64,000 nucleotides of DNA from Pseudomonas nabeulensis (GTDB taxonomy: Bacteria; Pseudomonadota; Gammaproteobacteria; Pseudomonadales; Pseudomonadaceae). Both the position numbers and the translations under genes were made by a program. The notes beneath the pieces are model-generated. The model saw only the letters and a list, made by a program, of their open reading frames with translations, did not search any database and had not been told where the DNA came from. Each line of letters opens with the position of its first letter. The first letter of the stretch is position 1. The DNA lies in NCBI RefSeq assembly GCF_004682045.1, contig NZ_QUZT01000017.1, positions 38,044-102,043 on the forward strand, written 5' to 3'. This document shows, piece after piece, positions 16,633-25,537 of the stretch.

Positions 16633-17888
16633 ACATGGCCGTAGAACATATCGCCACCGACCAGCCGCCGGACGACGCCAAGGTCCGCGACCTGGACTAC
16701 GGCTGGCAGCGCGGCAACCAGGTCGAGTTGCTGGAGAACGGCGAGGCGTACTTTCCCAGGGTGTTCGAAGCGCTCAGGGCGGCGCAGCGGGAGATCCTGC
16801 TGGAGACGTTTATCTTGTTCGAAGACAAGGTCGGGCATGAGCTGCAAGGCATCCTGATCGAAGCCGCGCAGCGGGGTGTGAAGGTGGTGGTGAGCCTGGA
16901 TGGCTTCGGCTGTGGCGAGCTGAGCCCCGGGTTTCTCGGCGCATTGGCAGAGGCAGGCGTGACCGTGCAGATGTTCGACCCGGCGTCCAAGACCCTGGGG
17001 TTTCGCACCAACTGGTTCCGCCGCTTGCACCGCAAGATTGTGGTGGTGGACGCGGCCGTGGCGTTTATCGGCGGGATCAATTTCTCCGCCGACCACTTGG
17101 GCGACTTCGGCCCGGAAGCCAAACAGGATTATGCGGTGCAGGTGACCGGCCCGGCGGTGGCCGATGTGCATCACTTCGCCCTCGCGCAAAGCGGTCGCCA
17201 GGTGCGCACTCGTCGCGGTTGGCGCCGGCGGCAGCAGCGGCCAGCGCTGTGGGCCGATCAGGGTGAGGGCCAGGTGCGCTTGATCTACCGCGACAACGTG
17301 CACCATCGCGATGATATCGAAGAGGCGTATATCCACGCCCTGAGCAAAGCGCAGCAACGTGTGGTGATCGCCAACGCCTACTTCTTCCCCGGCTACCGAC
17401 TGCTGCGGGAGATCCGCAATGCCGCGCGCCGTGGCGTGCACGTGCAACTGATCATGCAAGGCCAGCCGGATGTACTGCTGGCCAAGCTGGCGGCCCGCAT
17501 GCTGTATGACTATTTGCTCAAAGACGGCGTGGTGATCCACGAGTATTGCCAGCGCCCGCTGCACGGCAAAGTCGCGCTGGTAGATGACGAGTGGAGCACC
17601 GTGGGTTCGAGCAACCTGGACCCGTTGAGCCTGTCGCTGAACCTGGAAGCCAATGTGTTGATTCGTGACCGTGAGTTCAATCAACAGCTTTACGAGCGCC
17701 TGGAAATACTCGCTCACACCCATTGCCAAACCATGCCGGAAAACCGCAAGCCACGCTTATGGCTGTGGCGACTGACCGTCGGTTTCCTGGTGTTTCATGT
17801 GATGCGCCACTTCCCTGCCATGACCGGTTGGTTGCCCGCCCACAAGCCCCGCTTGAAGCCATTTGAGGGCCCAGTCCATGACCTCTGA
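16629..17888 (+). CDS. clsB: Cardiolipin synthase ClsB
   Basis: Phospholipase D-superfamily enzyme that makes cardiolipin at the inner membrane. The ATG at 16629 overlaps the previous stop (ATGA) and gives 419 residues; the frame upstream only shadows the EEP gene. Two HKD motifs are present, HRKIVVVDAAVAFIGGINF (about 134-152) and HGKVALVDDEWSTVGSSNLD (about 312-331). A hydrophobic stretch near the C-terminus (LTVGFLVFHVMRHF) and the lack of N-terminal membrane helices match ClsB rather than ClsA. In E. coli ClsB also makes phosphatidylglycerol. Its last 11 bases overlap the YbhN-like gene. Confidence 0.93.
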   Translation: MNMAVEHIATDQPPDDAKVRDLDYGWQRGNQVELLENGEAYFPRVFEALRAAQREILLETFILFEDKVGHELQGILIEAAQRGVKVVVSLDGFGCGELSPGFLGALAEAGVTVQMFDPASKTLGFRTNWFRRLHRKIVVVDAAVAFIGGINFSADHLGDFGPEAKQDYAVQVTGPAVADVHHFALAQSGRQVRTRRGWRRRQQRPALWADQGEGQVRLIYRDNVHHRDDIEEAYIHALSKAQQRVVIANAYFFPGYRLLREIRNAARRGVHVQLIMQGQPDVLLAKLAARMLYDYLLKDGVVIHEYCQRPLHGKVALVDDEWSTVGSSNLDPLSLSLNLEANVLIRDREFNQQLYERLEILAHTHCQTMPENRKPRLWLWRLTVGFLVFHVMRHFPAMTGWLPAHKPRLKPFEGPVHDL

Positions 17889-18825
17889 AAGCCGCTTCAA
17901 GCACTGGAAAAAGCCGCTGACCATCGCCTTCTTCCTGCTATTGATCGTGTTGTTCACCCTGCTCGCCCGGCGCATCGACTGGAGCGAAGTGGTGCAGACC
18001 CTGGGCGACTTCAAACTGCGCACGCTGTTGATTGCGAGCGGGCTGACCTTGTGCAGTTTCCTGGTGTACGCCAGCTTTGATCTGATCGGCCGTACCTATA
18101 TTCGCCAGGACCTGGGCTGGAAGCAGATCCTGCCGGTGGGGATCATCAGCTATGCGTTCAACCTCAACCTCAGCGCGTGGGTTGGCGGCATCGCCATGCG
18201 CTATCGCTTGTATTCGCGGCTGGGGGTGAGCACCGGCAATATCGCCAAGATCCTCGGGCTAAGCCTGGCGACTAATTGGTTTGGCTATATGGCGTTGGCG
18301 GGGGTGATTTTCAGCAGCGGCCTGGTGACGATGCCTCCGGGTTGGAAAGTCAGCAGCAGCGCTTTGCAGGGCATCGGCGCGTTGTTGGTGTTGGTCAGTC
18401 TGGGTTATCTGGCGGCCTGCCAGTTCTCGAAAAAGCGCGCGTGGTCGATTCGCGGCATCGAGATCAACCTGCCGTCGTTGCGTATGGCGTGTTTGCAGTT
18501 GGCGCTGGGGGCGTTGAACTGGTCGCTGATGGCGGCGGTGATTTTTACCCTGCTGCCGGCCAAGCTGGATTATCCGCTGGTGCTGGGGGTGTTGCTGATC
18601 AGCGCGATTGCGGGGGTGGTCACCCACATTCCGGCGGGGCTCGGGGTGTTGGAGGCGGTGTTTATTGGACTGCTGCAACATGAAGCGTCACGGGGGAGTT
18701 TGCTGGCGGGGTTGATTGCGTATCGGGCGATCTATTTTATTGTGCCGCTGTTGATTGCGTTGGTGATGTATTTGGGGGTGGAGGCCAAGGCCAAGGCGTT
18801 GCGGGTCAAGAAGGCTCCGGCTTGA
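17878..18825 (+). CDS. YbhN family integral membrane protein (lysylphosphatidylglycerol synthase TM-like)
   Basis: A 315-residue protein with about eight hydrophobic segments, beginning with a helix near residues 17-37 (TIAFFLLLIVLFTLLA). It belongs to the YbhN/UPF0104 family related to the flippase part of MprF. The MprF aminoacyl-transferase domain is absent, so it should not aminoacylate lipids. I use the ATG at 17878, eleven bases inside clsB; a TTG five codons earlier also fits. A flippase or scaffold role next to cardiolipin synthase is an inference from context. Confidence 0.85.
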   Translation: MTSESRFKHWKKPLTIAFFLLLIVLFTLLARRIDWSEVVQTLGDFKLRTLLIASGLTLCSFLVYASFDLIGRTYIRQDLGWKQILPVGIISYAFNLNLSAWVGGIAMRYRLYSRLGVSTGNIAKILGLSLATNWFGYMALAGVIFSSGLVTMPPGWKVSSSALQGIGALLVLVSLGYLAACQFSKKRAWSIRGIEINLPSLRMACLQLALGALNWSLMAAVIFTLLPAKLDYPLVLGVLLISAIAGVVTHIPAGLGVLEAVFIGLLQHEASRGSLLAGLIAYRAIYFIVPLLIALVMYLGVEAKAKALRVKKAPA

Positions 18826-18849
18826 GGCGGGGTTGGCTGGTCTGGCGCT

Positions 18850-18939
18850 ATCGGGGGCAAGCCCCCTCCCACATTTGAATGTATTCACAAATCAAAATCT
18901 GTGAACCCAATCCAGTGTGGGAGGGGGCTTGCCCCCGAT
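18850..18939. repeat. REP pair, TGTGGGAGGGGGCTTGCCCCC family
   Basis: Perfect 24-base inverted arms at 18850-18873 and 18916-18939 flank a 42-base loop that itself contains a short stem (TTCACA/TGTGAA). The element lies between the convergent YbhN-like and alpha/beta-hydrolase genes, where it can end both transcripts. It is the last REP element in the window. Confidence 0.9.
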
Positions 18940-18961
18940 GACCATCTAAAGAACACCCTAA

Positions 18962-19717
18962 TTATTGGGATTGAATAATGCTCAACCGCTCCCCCACCAC
19001 CATCTCGGTAATCCAGTCCACCAGGATCGAGGTGTACGCCTGCTGCGACACCGGGTCGCTCAACGAGTGATCCGCCCCATCGATAATGCGGTGCGTCAGC
19101 GAATGCGTCTGCTGGCACGCCGCCCGATAACTCATGATGGTGGCGTGCGGCACGTGATCATCGGTTTCCGACTCGACGATCAATACATCCCCCGTGAACT
19201 TCGCGCAGGCATGCAACGCCCGGTTGGTTTCGGCATGCACCAACGTGCCGCGATACTCCATCAAGTCGACCTTATCCAGCTCGCGCTTGGGCTTGAGCCA
19301 TTCCTGGTCGCGGTACAGCGCCGGCACTCTCAGCGCCAGCCAGCGCACGGGGCGCAATGAGGTGAGGATCGCCGCTAGGTATCCGCCATAACTGGTGCCC
19401 ACCACCGCCACCGCCGAGGTGTCGATGGCCGGGTGGGACAGCAGCCGGTCGTACGCCGCCAGCAGGTCACGCAGGTTGTCTTCGCGGGTGACGCGGGACA
19501 AGGGAATACCGGTGCCAGCATGCCCGCGCAGGTCGAAGGTGAGGCACACGCAGCCCAAACCGGCGATGCCTTTGGCGCGCTCAAGGTCACGCTCCTGGCT
19601 ACCGCCCCAGCCGTGCACGAACAACACGCCGGGGACTTTGGACTTGGGACTGAGAAAGGTGCCGCTCATCTGTTCGTCGTCAATATCGATCGCAATGCTT
19701 TCGCTTCTAGCCGTCAT
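18962..19717 (-). CDS. Alpha/beta hydrolase (dienelactone hydrolase/acyl peptidase-like)
   Basis: A 251-residue cytoplasmic hydrolase. The oxyanion region is FVHGWGGSQ (about 33-41), the nucleophile elbow is VVGTSYGGYLA with serine near 110, the acid is likely Asp in ESETDDHVP, and the histidine is in DGADHSLSD. The substrate cannot be read from the sequence; an esterase or peptidase is possible. Its first 11 bases overlap the end of the DUF3182 gene, so the two are co-expressed and probably act on related material. Confidence 0.85.
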   Translation of the reverse strand: MTARSESIAIDIDDEQMSGTFLSPKSKVPGVLFVHGWGGSQERDLERAKGIAGLGCVCLTFDLRGHAGTGIPLSRVTREDNLRDLLAAYDRLLSHPAIDTSAVAVVGTSYGGYLAAILTSLRPVRWLALRVPALYRDQEWLKPKRELDKVDLMEYRGTLVHAETNRALHACAKFTGDVLIVESETDDHVPHATIMSYRAACQQTHSLTHRIIDGADHSLSDPVSQQAYTSILVDWITEMVVGERLSIIQSQ

Positions 19718-20816
19718 AAGATTTAACCGTCACGTACTTGAGAAGAAAGTCGCTGTTTTCCGCCGGCCCGCGGTACACCTCGATGGCATCCGCCGGCAGC
19801 GCCTGGTCCACGTAGGTTTCCACCGAGGACACATGAATGGCGCGCAAGTCGGGGTTGTTGATAAAGCTCTGCAGCGCCGCGACTTCCGCGCTGCTGGCGC
19901 CGCCCATGCGCCACGACTGTTCGAGCACACCGCTGCGGCGCTGGCCGTGGCTGTCCAGGCCCTGGGCGATGTCGTAGTTGCGCCTTGAAGCATAGAAACC
20001 TGGGTAAGCTTCGTCGGCGGCCGTGTCGAACACCTGGGCTTGTTGGATAGCCAGGCACACGTCGTCGGGTAGGTCGAGCTTGAGCAGATCCTCGTAGTAG
20101 CCCGGCACCACCAGCAGGTTGGAGCCGCCGTAAACCTCTTCGCCCCGCCCGTCCTGAGTGAGGTATTGCTCGCCGCAGTAGCTGATCACGTGATCGCTGA
20201 TAAAACTCTGGCCGACGCTGTGGGTGATGACGTCGTGCAGGTCTTGTTCCAACACCACGCCTTCGTTGAACACGTTTGCGGCGTTGGGACGCGCCAGCAG
20301 CGTGTCGAATGCGTCGAGGCTGTGGATAACTTCCTGACCGCGCCCGGCGCAGGCATGCACGGGTTTCAAGCGGATGGGACCGTTGTCGAGCAAACGCATC
20401 GCGGCGGGCCGCGCATCTTCCAGCGCGAACACGCTTAAGCCATCCAGCACGACCTTTCGAACACGCTGGCAGAACAACGGCGACCAGCCCTCAGGAGCCG
20501 TCGCATCGGGGCTGAGCAGCTCATGGCTAATGGCTTTGGTGGCGATGAAATCGTGATCGACGTATCCGCCCCACAGGTCTTCCGGGCCTTTGATGTGCAG
20601 TGCGCGGGCTTGGGTGGCGCCCACCAAGGTTTGCGTGGGCAGCAGGTATAACGCTCGGCCTGCGTGCAGGTCGATGTCGTAGCTGCCACCGAACTTGAGT
20701 CCCAGGATCTGCGCCAGCCAGCGCGCCAGGGCGCGATTGGTTTCGATCTCGTGCAACGGCGCGCCCTCTCGCGTGGAGTGAGCGACGACGGTTTTTTTGC
20801 GTTGGGTCGGGGTCAT
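19707..20816 (-). CDS. DUF3182 family protein (ATP-grasp-like)
   Basis: A 369-residue protein from the ATG at 20814-20816, preceded on its strand by AAGGGGGA; the frame continues 18 codons further without a ribosome-binding site. It has the DUF3182 layout. An N-terminal segment contains KKTVVAHSTREGAPLHEIE. The central IRLKPVHACAGRGQEVI resembles the nucleotide-binding lysine and glycine loop of ATP-grasp enzymes, and VVLEQDLHDV and NLLVVPGYYEDLL follow. It may form an amide or thioester bond, but no substrate is known. It overlaps the hydrolase gene by 11 bases. Confidence 0.8.
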   Translation of the reverse strand: MTPTQRKKTVVAHSTREGAPLHEIETNRALARWLAQILGLKFGGSYDIDLHAGRALYLLPTQTLVGATQARALHIKGPEDLWGGYVDHDFIATKAISHELLSPDATAPEGWSPLFCQRVRKVVLDGLSVFALEDARPAAMRLLDNGPIRLKPVHACAGRGQEVIHSLDAFDTLLARPNAANVFNEGVVLEQDLHDVITHSVGQSFISDHVISYCGEQYLTQDGRGEEVYGGSNLLVVPGYYEDLLKLDLPDDVCLAIQQAQVFDTAADEAYPGFYASRRNYDIAQGLDSHGQRRSGVLEQSWRMGGASSAEVAALQSFINNPDLRAIHVSSVETYVDQALPADAIEVYRGPAENSDFLLKYVTVKSYDG

Positions 20817-20987
20817 GCGTCCCCCTTGGCGATCCAGCCATGTGTGTAGAGGGAGGGTTGCAGGGATCAAGCCAAGACGTTGCGGGCAACGATGGCTGTT
20901 AAATCAGACAGTTGTGAAAAAACCGATGGCAGTTGGCCTGTTTTATTCTGCACGACACTACCGTCGGTCGGCGGTGTTCTGCACGAT

Positions 20988-21947
20988 TCATACGCCAAAC
21001 CGGCTGCGGTAATCGCTGGGGGCCAGACCGGTGATTTTCTTGAAGATGGCGCGAAAAGCGCTGGGGTCCTGGTAGCCCACGGTCCAGGCGATATGGTCGA
21101 TGGTGCCGTTGGTGAACTCGAGCATTTGCCGGGCCTTACCCACCCGCAGGTGTTGGCAGTACTCGGTCGGTTTCAAACCCGTAGCATTGCGAAAGCGCCG
21201 CAGGAAGGTGCGTTCTTCCAGGCCCGCCTCTTGGGCCATCACCGTGATGGAAACGTCAACCGCGCCACTGGCCTGCAACCAATGCTGGACCTTGAGGATC
21301 GCGGCATCACCGTGCCCGAGGATCGGCGCAAAGTTGCTGCCGCACTGGCTGGCGCTGTCACTGTGTTCGATCACCAGGAAACGTGCGGTATCGGCGGCGA
21401 TGCTCGGGCCCATCAAGCGGTCCACCAAGCGCAGGCCCAGCTCGGACCAGGCCATCAGGCCGGCGGTGGTGATCAGGTCGCCGTCATCGACAATGGGTTT
21501 ATCCGCCTCCAGCCGCACCGCCGGGTAACGCGTGGCGAAGGACTTGGCGGACGACCAATGTGTAGTGGCACTGCGCCCGTCCAGCAGACCACTGCGCGCC
21601 AGCATGATCGAGCCGATGCACACACCGCCCAATACCGTGCCCGCCCTGTGTTGCTGGCGAATCCACTCCAGGAGCGCAGGAGGCGCCTGTTCCTCGGTAA
21701 ATTCGCCTATCGACGGCGGGACCAGTACGGCCATCATGGGTTGGCCGGGGCCTGGGTGACTGTCGAATACCCGTGCAGGTTGACCGGCGGCGTCGACCTG
21801 CCAATGGCTGACGCGCAGCACTGGCAGTTGGTTGGATTGATGCTCGGCGGCGATGCGGTTGGCCACGCCAAACAGATCGGTCAGACCATGCACAGCCGCC
21901 AATTGCGCGCCTTGATAAATCAACACCCCCAGCTCAACAACCGCCAT
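20988..21947 (-). CDS. GlxA-family AraC-type transcriptional regulator with DJ-1/PfpI domain
   Basis: A 319-residue regulator from the ATG at 21945-21947, which has GGGGGA about ten bases upstream; an ATG 12 codons earlier is the alternative. The N-terminal half is a DJ-1/PfpI-type sensing domain with GGVCIGSIMLARSGLLDG and the following ATTHW. The C-terminal half carries two AraC helix-turn-helix motifs (MAQEAGLEERTFLRRFRNAT and the final PSAFRAIFKKITGLAPSDYR). It is divergent from the cysteine hydrolase at 22045, with a 97-base shared control region, so it probably controls that gene. The inducer is unknown. Confidence 0.88.
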   Translation of the reverse strand: MAVVELGVLIYQGAQLAAVHGLTDLFGVANRIAAEHQSNQLPVLRVSHWQVDAAGQPARVFDSHPGPGQPMMAVLVPPSIGEFTEEQAPPALLEWIRQQHRAGTVLGGVCIGSIMLARSGLLDGRSATTHWSSAKSFATRYPAVRLEADKPIVDDGDLITTAGLMAWSELGLRLVDRLMGPSIAADTARFLVIEHSDSASQCGSNFAPILGHGDAAILKVQHWLQASGAVDVSITVMAQEAGLEERTFLRRFRNATGLKPTEYCQHLRVGKARQMLEFTNGTIDHIAWTVGYQDPSAFRAIFKKITGLAPSDYRSRFGV

Positions 21948-22044
21948 TGTCAGTTTTCCCCCTGTTATTGTCGGTGCAGCCAATCCACGGTGCGGGCGCC
22001 AGCCAAGATACTGGACCCCATCAACCCATCACGAGGCAATACCC

Positions 22045-22605
22045 ATGGCCAAGCAAGCGCTCATCCTAATCGATATCCAGAACGACTACTTCCCCCAGGG
22101 CAAGTGGCCCCTCGATGGCGTGGAGGCCGCCGCGGACAAAGCGGCGCAGGTGCTGCAAGCGTTTCGCCAGGCGGGGGATGCGGTGATTCACGTGCGTCAT
22201 GAATTCACTTCCGACGACGCGCCATTCTTCACCCCAGGTTCTGCGGGCGCCCATCTGCACAACAAGGTGCTGAACGAGGGCAACGAGCCGGTGGTGCTCA
22301 AGCACTTCGTGAATGCGTTTCGTGAAACCAACCTGCGTTCGCTGCTGGAACAACGCAGCATCACGGAACTGGTGGTGGTCGGCAGCATGAGCCATATGTG
22401 CATCGATGCCGTGGTACGGGCCGCGGCGGATCTTGGCTATAAAGTCACGGTGATTCATGACGCCTGCGCCACGCGGGATCAGGAATTCAATGGGCAGGTG
22501 ATTCCAGCGGCGCAGGTGCACGGGGCTTATATGGCATCGCTGGCATTTGGCTATGCGGGCGTGGTGTCAGCGGATGAGTATTTGAAGACACAAGCGGCGG
22601 CATGA
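22045..22605 (+). CDS. Isochorismatase-family cysteine hydrolase
   Basis: A 186-residue cytoplasmic hydrolase of the nicotinamidase/isochorismatase fold. The catalytic triad is visible: Asp in LIDIQNDYF (about residue 9), Lys in VVLKHFVNAF, and Cys in GSMSHMCIDAVVRAA, preceded by the cis-peptide region. The substrate is unresolved, as nicotinamide-, biuret- and isochorismate-type enzymes share this pattern. A GAGG ribosome-binding site precedes the ATG. Divergent GlxA-type regulators often sit beside such genes. Confidence 0.88.
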   Translation: MAKQALILIDIQNDYFPQGKWPLDGVEAAADKAAQVLQAFRQAGDAVIHVRHEFTSDDAPFFTPGSAGAHLHNKVLNEGNEPVVLKHFVNAFRETNLRSLLEQRSITELVVVGSMSHMCIDAVVRAAADLGYKVTVIHDACATRDQEFNGQVIPAAQVHGAYMASLAFGYAGVVSADEYLKTQAAA

Positions 22606-22626
22606 CCGCCACTTGTTGGCAGGGCG

Positions 22627-23388
22627 CTAACGGGTCGCGATGATGAACAGGCGCGGGAATGGCAGCAATACGGTGCCATCGGCCAGGGCTGGATAGGCCT
22701 GGGTGATCCGCGCCTGATATTCCTGTAGGAACGCGGCTTTTTCGCTGTCGGCCAACGGCGCGAGGAACGGCCTCAGGGCCGATGCCTTGAACCACTCCAC
22801 CACTGCCCCGTGGTCGGCCAGAGGGTGCAGGTAGGTGGTGCGCCACACATCGACGGTGCTGCAATGTTTGCTCAGCAGCTCGTAGTAATAGCTCGCCGTG
22901 TGACGCTCGTTGTGTTTGACCGCACCGATCTTGGCGGCCCAAGGCCCCTCAGCGGCGACTTCACGGGCGAGGCGGTGCGCAGGTTCGTCAAGGTTGTCCG
23001 GGGTTTGCACCGCCAGCGTGCCGCCCGGTGTCAGTTGGTTGACCAGGTGCGGGTAGAGTGTCGCGTGGTTTGGCAGCCATTGCAGTGAGGCGTTGGCGAG
23101 GATCACATCGAACGGTTGCGCGGGGTTCCAATTGCCAATGTCCGCCAGTTCGAAGTTATGGGCCGGCAGGCGTTTACGCGCGTCGACCAGCATGTCGTCG
23201 GAGCTGTCCAGGCCGGTGACTTTTGCATCCGCGAAGCGCTCGGCCAGCACCTGGGTAGAGTTTCCAGGGCCGCAGCCCAGGTCAACGGCAGTGCGCACGT
23301 CGGCATTCGGAATGGCCGCCACCAAGTCACGGACGGGACGGGTGCGCTGTTGTTCGAACATCGTGTATTGCTTGGCTGACCAGGTCAT
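22627..23388 (-). CDS. tam: Trans-aconitate 2-methyltransferase
   Basis: Methylates trans-aconitate, an inhibitor formed spontaneously from cis-aconitate, using SAM. The 253-residue length matches Tam. It begins MTWSAKQYTMFEQQRTRPV, a family hallmark, followed by motif I VDLGCGPGNSTQVLAERF and VILANASLQWLPNH. It lies 21 bases from the convergent cysteine hydrolase and downstream of the ssb terminator, so it needs its own promoter between 23389 and 23425. Confidence 0.93.
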   Translation of the reverse strand: MTWSAKQYTMFEQQRTRPVRDLVAAIPNADVRTAVDLGCGPGNSTQVLAERFADAKVTGLDSSDDMLVDARKRLPAHNFELADIGNWNPAQPFDVILANASLQWLPNHATLYPHLVNQLTPGGTLAVQTPDNLDEPAHRLAREVAAEGPWAAKIGAVKHNERHTASYYYELLSKHCSTVDVWRTTYLHPLADHGAVVEWFKASALRPFLAPLADSEKAAFLQEYQARITQAYPALADGTVLLPFPRLFIIATR

Positions 23389-23424
23389 CGCGGCTTTCCT
23401 TCCTGTCTAGGGATTAACGGGCAA

Positions 23425-23460
23425 TAAAAAACCCTCGAAGCGTGGGCTGTCGAGGGTTTT
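23425..23460 (-). terminator. Rho-independent terminator after ssb
   Basis: The stem AAAACCCTCG/CGAGGGTTTT (10 bp, arms 23428-23437 and 23451-23460) has a 13-base loop and is followed on the minus strand by further T residues. It separates ssb from tam. Confidence 0.9.
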
Positions 23461-23481
23461 GTGCATTCCAGGTATTAGACC

Positions 23482-23997
23482 TTAGAACGGGATATCGTCA
23501 TCAAAGCTGTCGAAATCGGCTGCCGGCTGTGGAGCGGCCTGCTGTGGCGCTGGACGCGACTCACGCTGAGGCTGCTGGCTTGGCTGCGGACGGGACTGCT
23601 GTGGACGCGGTGCCGAGTTGGACATGCCGCCCTGGCCCTGTTGGTCGCCCTGTGGACGGCCGCCCAGCAGTTGCATGGTGCCTTGCATGTCGACCACGAT
23701 TTCGGTGGTGTAACGCTTGATACCGTCTTTTTCCCACTCGCGGGTTTGCAGCTTGCCTTCGATGTAGACCTGCGAACCTTTGCGCAGGTACTCACCGGCG
23801 ATCTCAGCAACCTTGCCGAACATCGACACACGGTGCCATTCGGTTTTCTCGACCTTCTGGCCAGTTTGCTTGTCGGTCCACTGTTCGCTGGTCGCCAGAC
23901 TCAGGTTGGTCACGGCGTTACCGTTAGGCAGGTAGCGAACTTCGGGATCCTGGCCGCATGTACCGACCAATATGACTTTGTTAACCCCACGGGCCAT
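23482..23997 (-). CDS. ssb: Single-stranded DNA-binding protein
   Basis: Coats single-stranded DNA in replication, recombination and repair. The 171-residue protein has the N-terminal OB fold (about 1-110, starting [20 protein letters not shown]), a Gln/Pro/Arg-rich disordered linker (about 115-155) and the acidic tip [11 protein letters not shown] that recruits partner proteins. It follows the MFS gene after nine bases and is co-transcribed with it, away from uvrA. In E. coli ssb is directly divergent from uvrA; here the MFS gene lies between. Confidence 0.98.
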   Translation of the reverse strand: MARGVNKVILVGTCGQDPEVRYLPNGNAVTNLSLATSEQWTDKQTGQKVEKTEWHRVSMFGKVAEIAGEYLRKGSQVYIEGKLQTREWEKDGIKRYTTEIVVDMQGTMQLLGGRPQGDQQGQGGMSNSAPRPQQSRPQPSQQPQRESRPAPQQAAPQPAADFDSFDDDIPF

Positions 23998-24006
23998 AAC
24001 GTTCTC

Positions 24007-25401
24007 CTAGGCTGGGCGCGCTGTCGGCACTGGGTTGACCAGTTGCTCGAGCGTCGCGCGATCCAATAATTCGGTGTCCAATTTGATGTAGATGGCGGCT
24101 TCTTCAGCAACAACCACGGCATCGGTAACCCCGGTAACGGCCTTAAGGCGCTCGACCAGACCGGCTTCGCGGATCGCTTCGGGCGATAACGGCAAACGCA
24201 GGCTCGTTACATAGGGAGGTTCGCGCATGGTAACAGCAAAGGCTAGCCAGAGGGCAGCCAGACCTGCGCATCCCAGGAACACAACCGACAAACCGCCATG
24301 CTGGAACATCCAGCCACCCATGATGCCGCCCAGTGCAGAACCCAGGAACTGGCTGGTGGAATACACCCCCATCGCCGTGCCCTTGCCGCCGGCCGGTGAA
24401 ACTTTACTGATCAGCGAAGGCAGCGAAGCCTCCAGCAGGTTGAACGCAGTGAAAAACACCACCGTCCCCACTACCAGCGCCCGCAGGCTGTCGCCGAACT
24501 GCCAGAAGAATAGCTCAGTGAGCATCAGCGTCGCGACGGCGCCCAACAGAACTCGTTTCATTTTGCGTTTTTTCTCGCCATAAATGATGAACGGGATCAT
24601 GGCGAAGAACGAAATCAACAGCGCGGTAAGGTAGACCCACCAGTGCTGTTCCTTGGGCAGGCCGGCTTTTTCCACCAGCGCCAGGGGCAGCGCAACGAAG
24701 CTGCACATCAGCATCGCGTGTAATACGAAGATACCTAAATCCAGGCGCAGCAGGTCCGGATGTTTGAGCGTCGGCAGCAACGCCTTGCGCGCAACGCCCG
24801 ACTCACGGTGCTGCAGGGTGCCGGTGGAGCGCGGCACCATAAACGCGACGACCACGATGCCAAACAACGCCATGCCGCCGGTGGCGAGAAACAGCCCGTG
24901 CAGGCCGAACGCACGGGTCAGGAGTGGCCCGACCACCATGGCCACGGCAAACGACAGGCCGATGGTCATGCCGATCATCGCCATGGCTTTGGTGCGGTGT
25001 TGTTCGCGGGTCAGGTCCGACAGCAGTGCCATGACGGCCGCGGAAATCGCACCGGCACCCTGTAGGACACGGCCAGCGATCACGCCCCAGATCGAATCTG
25101 ATTGCGCAGCGAGCACACTGCCGAGGGCAAAGACGATCAACCCCAGGTAAATCACCGGACGACGACCGATGCGGTCGGAAATGATCCCGAACGGAATCTG
25201 GAAAAGCGCCTGGGTCAGGCCATACGCGCCAATGGCCAGGCCGATCAGTGCGGGGGTCGCTCCTGCGAGATCCATTCCATAGGTCGCCAGTACCGGCAAC
25301 ACCATAAACATGCCAAGCATACGGAAGGCGAACACCAGGGCCAGACCGCTTGCTGCTCGCGTCTCGCCGCTGCTCATGCGTTCGCTGTGGGGATCGTGCA
25401 T
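24007..25401 (-). CDS. MFS transporter, YajR-like
   Basis: A 464-residue major facilitator with 12 predicted helices. The cytoplasmic signature is [13 protein letters not shown] (about 74-86), and a second half-repeat loop is [10 protein letters not shown]. After helix 12 a soluble C-terminal domain (about 395-464) shows [18 protein letters not shown] and resembles the small ferredoxin-like YAM domain of E. coli YajR. The transported substrate is unknown. It is divergent from uvrA and directly upstream of ssb. Confidence 0.87.
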   Translation of the reverse strand: MHDPHSERMSSGETRAASGLALVFAFRMLGMFMVLPVLATYGMDLAGATPALIGLAIGAYGLTQALFQIPFGIISDRIGRRPVIYLGLIVFALGSVLAAQSDSIWGVIAGRVLQGAGAISAAVMALLSDLTREQHRTKAMAMIGMTIGLSFAVAMVVGPLLTRAFGLHGLFLATGGMALFGIVVVAFMVPRSTGTLQHRESGVARKALLPTLKHPDLLRLDLGIFVLHAMLMCSFVALPLALVEKAGLPKEQHWWVYLTALLISFFAMIPFIIYGEKKRKMKRVLLGAVATLMLTELFFWQFGDSLRALVVGTVVFFTAFNLLEASLPSLISKVSPAGGKGTAMGVYSTSQFLGSALGGIMGGWMFQHGGLSVVFLGCAGLAALWLAFAVTMREPPYVTSLRLPLSPEAIREAGLVERLKAVTGVTDAVVVAEEAAIYIKLDTELLDRATLEQLVNPVPTARPA

Positions 25402-25507
25402 GGAAAAACCTCGTGTGAACCGGCGGCGATTCTACCAGTCCCATCGATTAAGAGGGTATATGCGGCGGTTTGCCGCGCAGCTTTCATGTAAGGCTGCAAG
25501 CGGCCTT

Positions 25508-25537
25508 TTGACAGTGTATATTCATCCAGTCTTTAGC
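25508..25537 (+). promoter_or_regulatory. uvrA promoter with candidate LexA box
   Basis: A consensus -35 TTGACA (25508-25513) is followed by TTTAGC (25532-25537) as a weak -10, with an 18-base spacer. Inside the spacer, GTG-N10-CAG at 25514-25529 (reading GTGTATATTCATCCAG) matches the LexA consensus CTG-N10-CAG except for the first base, with the usual TGTATAT left half. A bound LexA would cover the promoter. SOS control of uvrA is known in other bacteria; for this site it is an inference. Confidence 0.5.

Noticed and set aside
17878..18825. MprF-type lysylphosphatidylglycerol synthase
   Set aside because: Only the membrane part is present and the soluble aminoacyl-transferase domain is missing; length and context fit YbhN.
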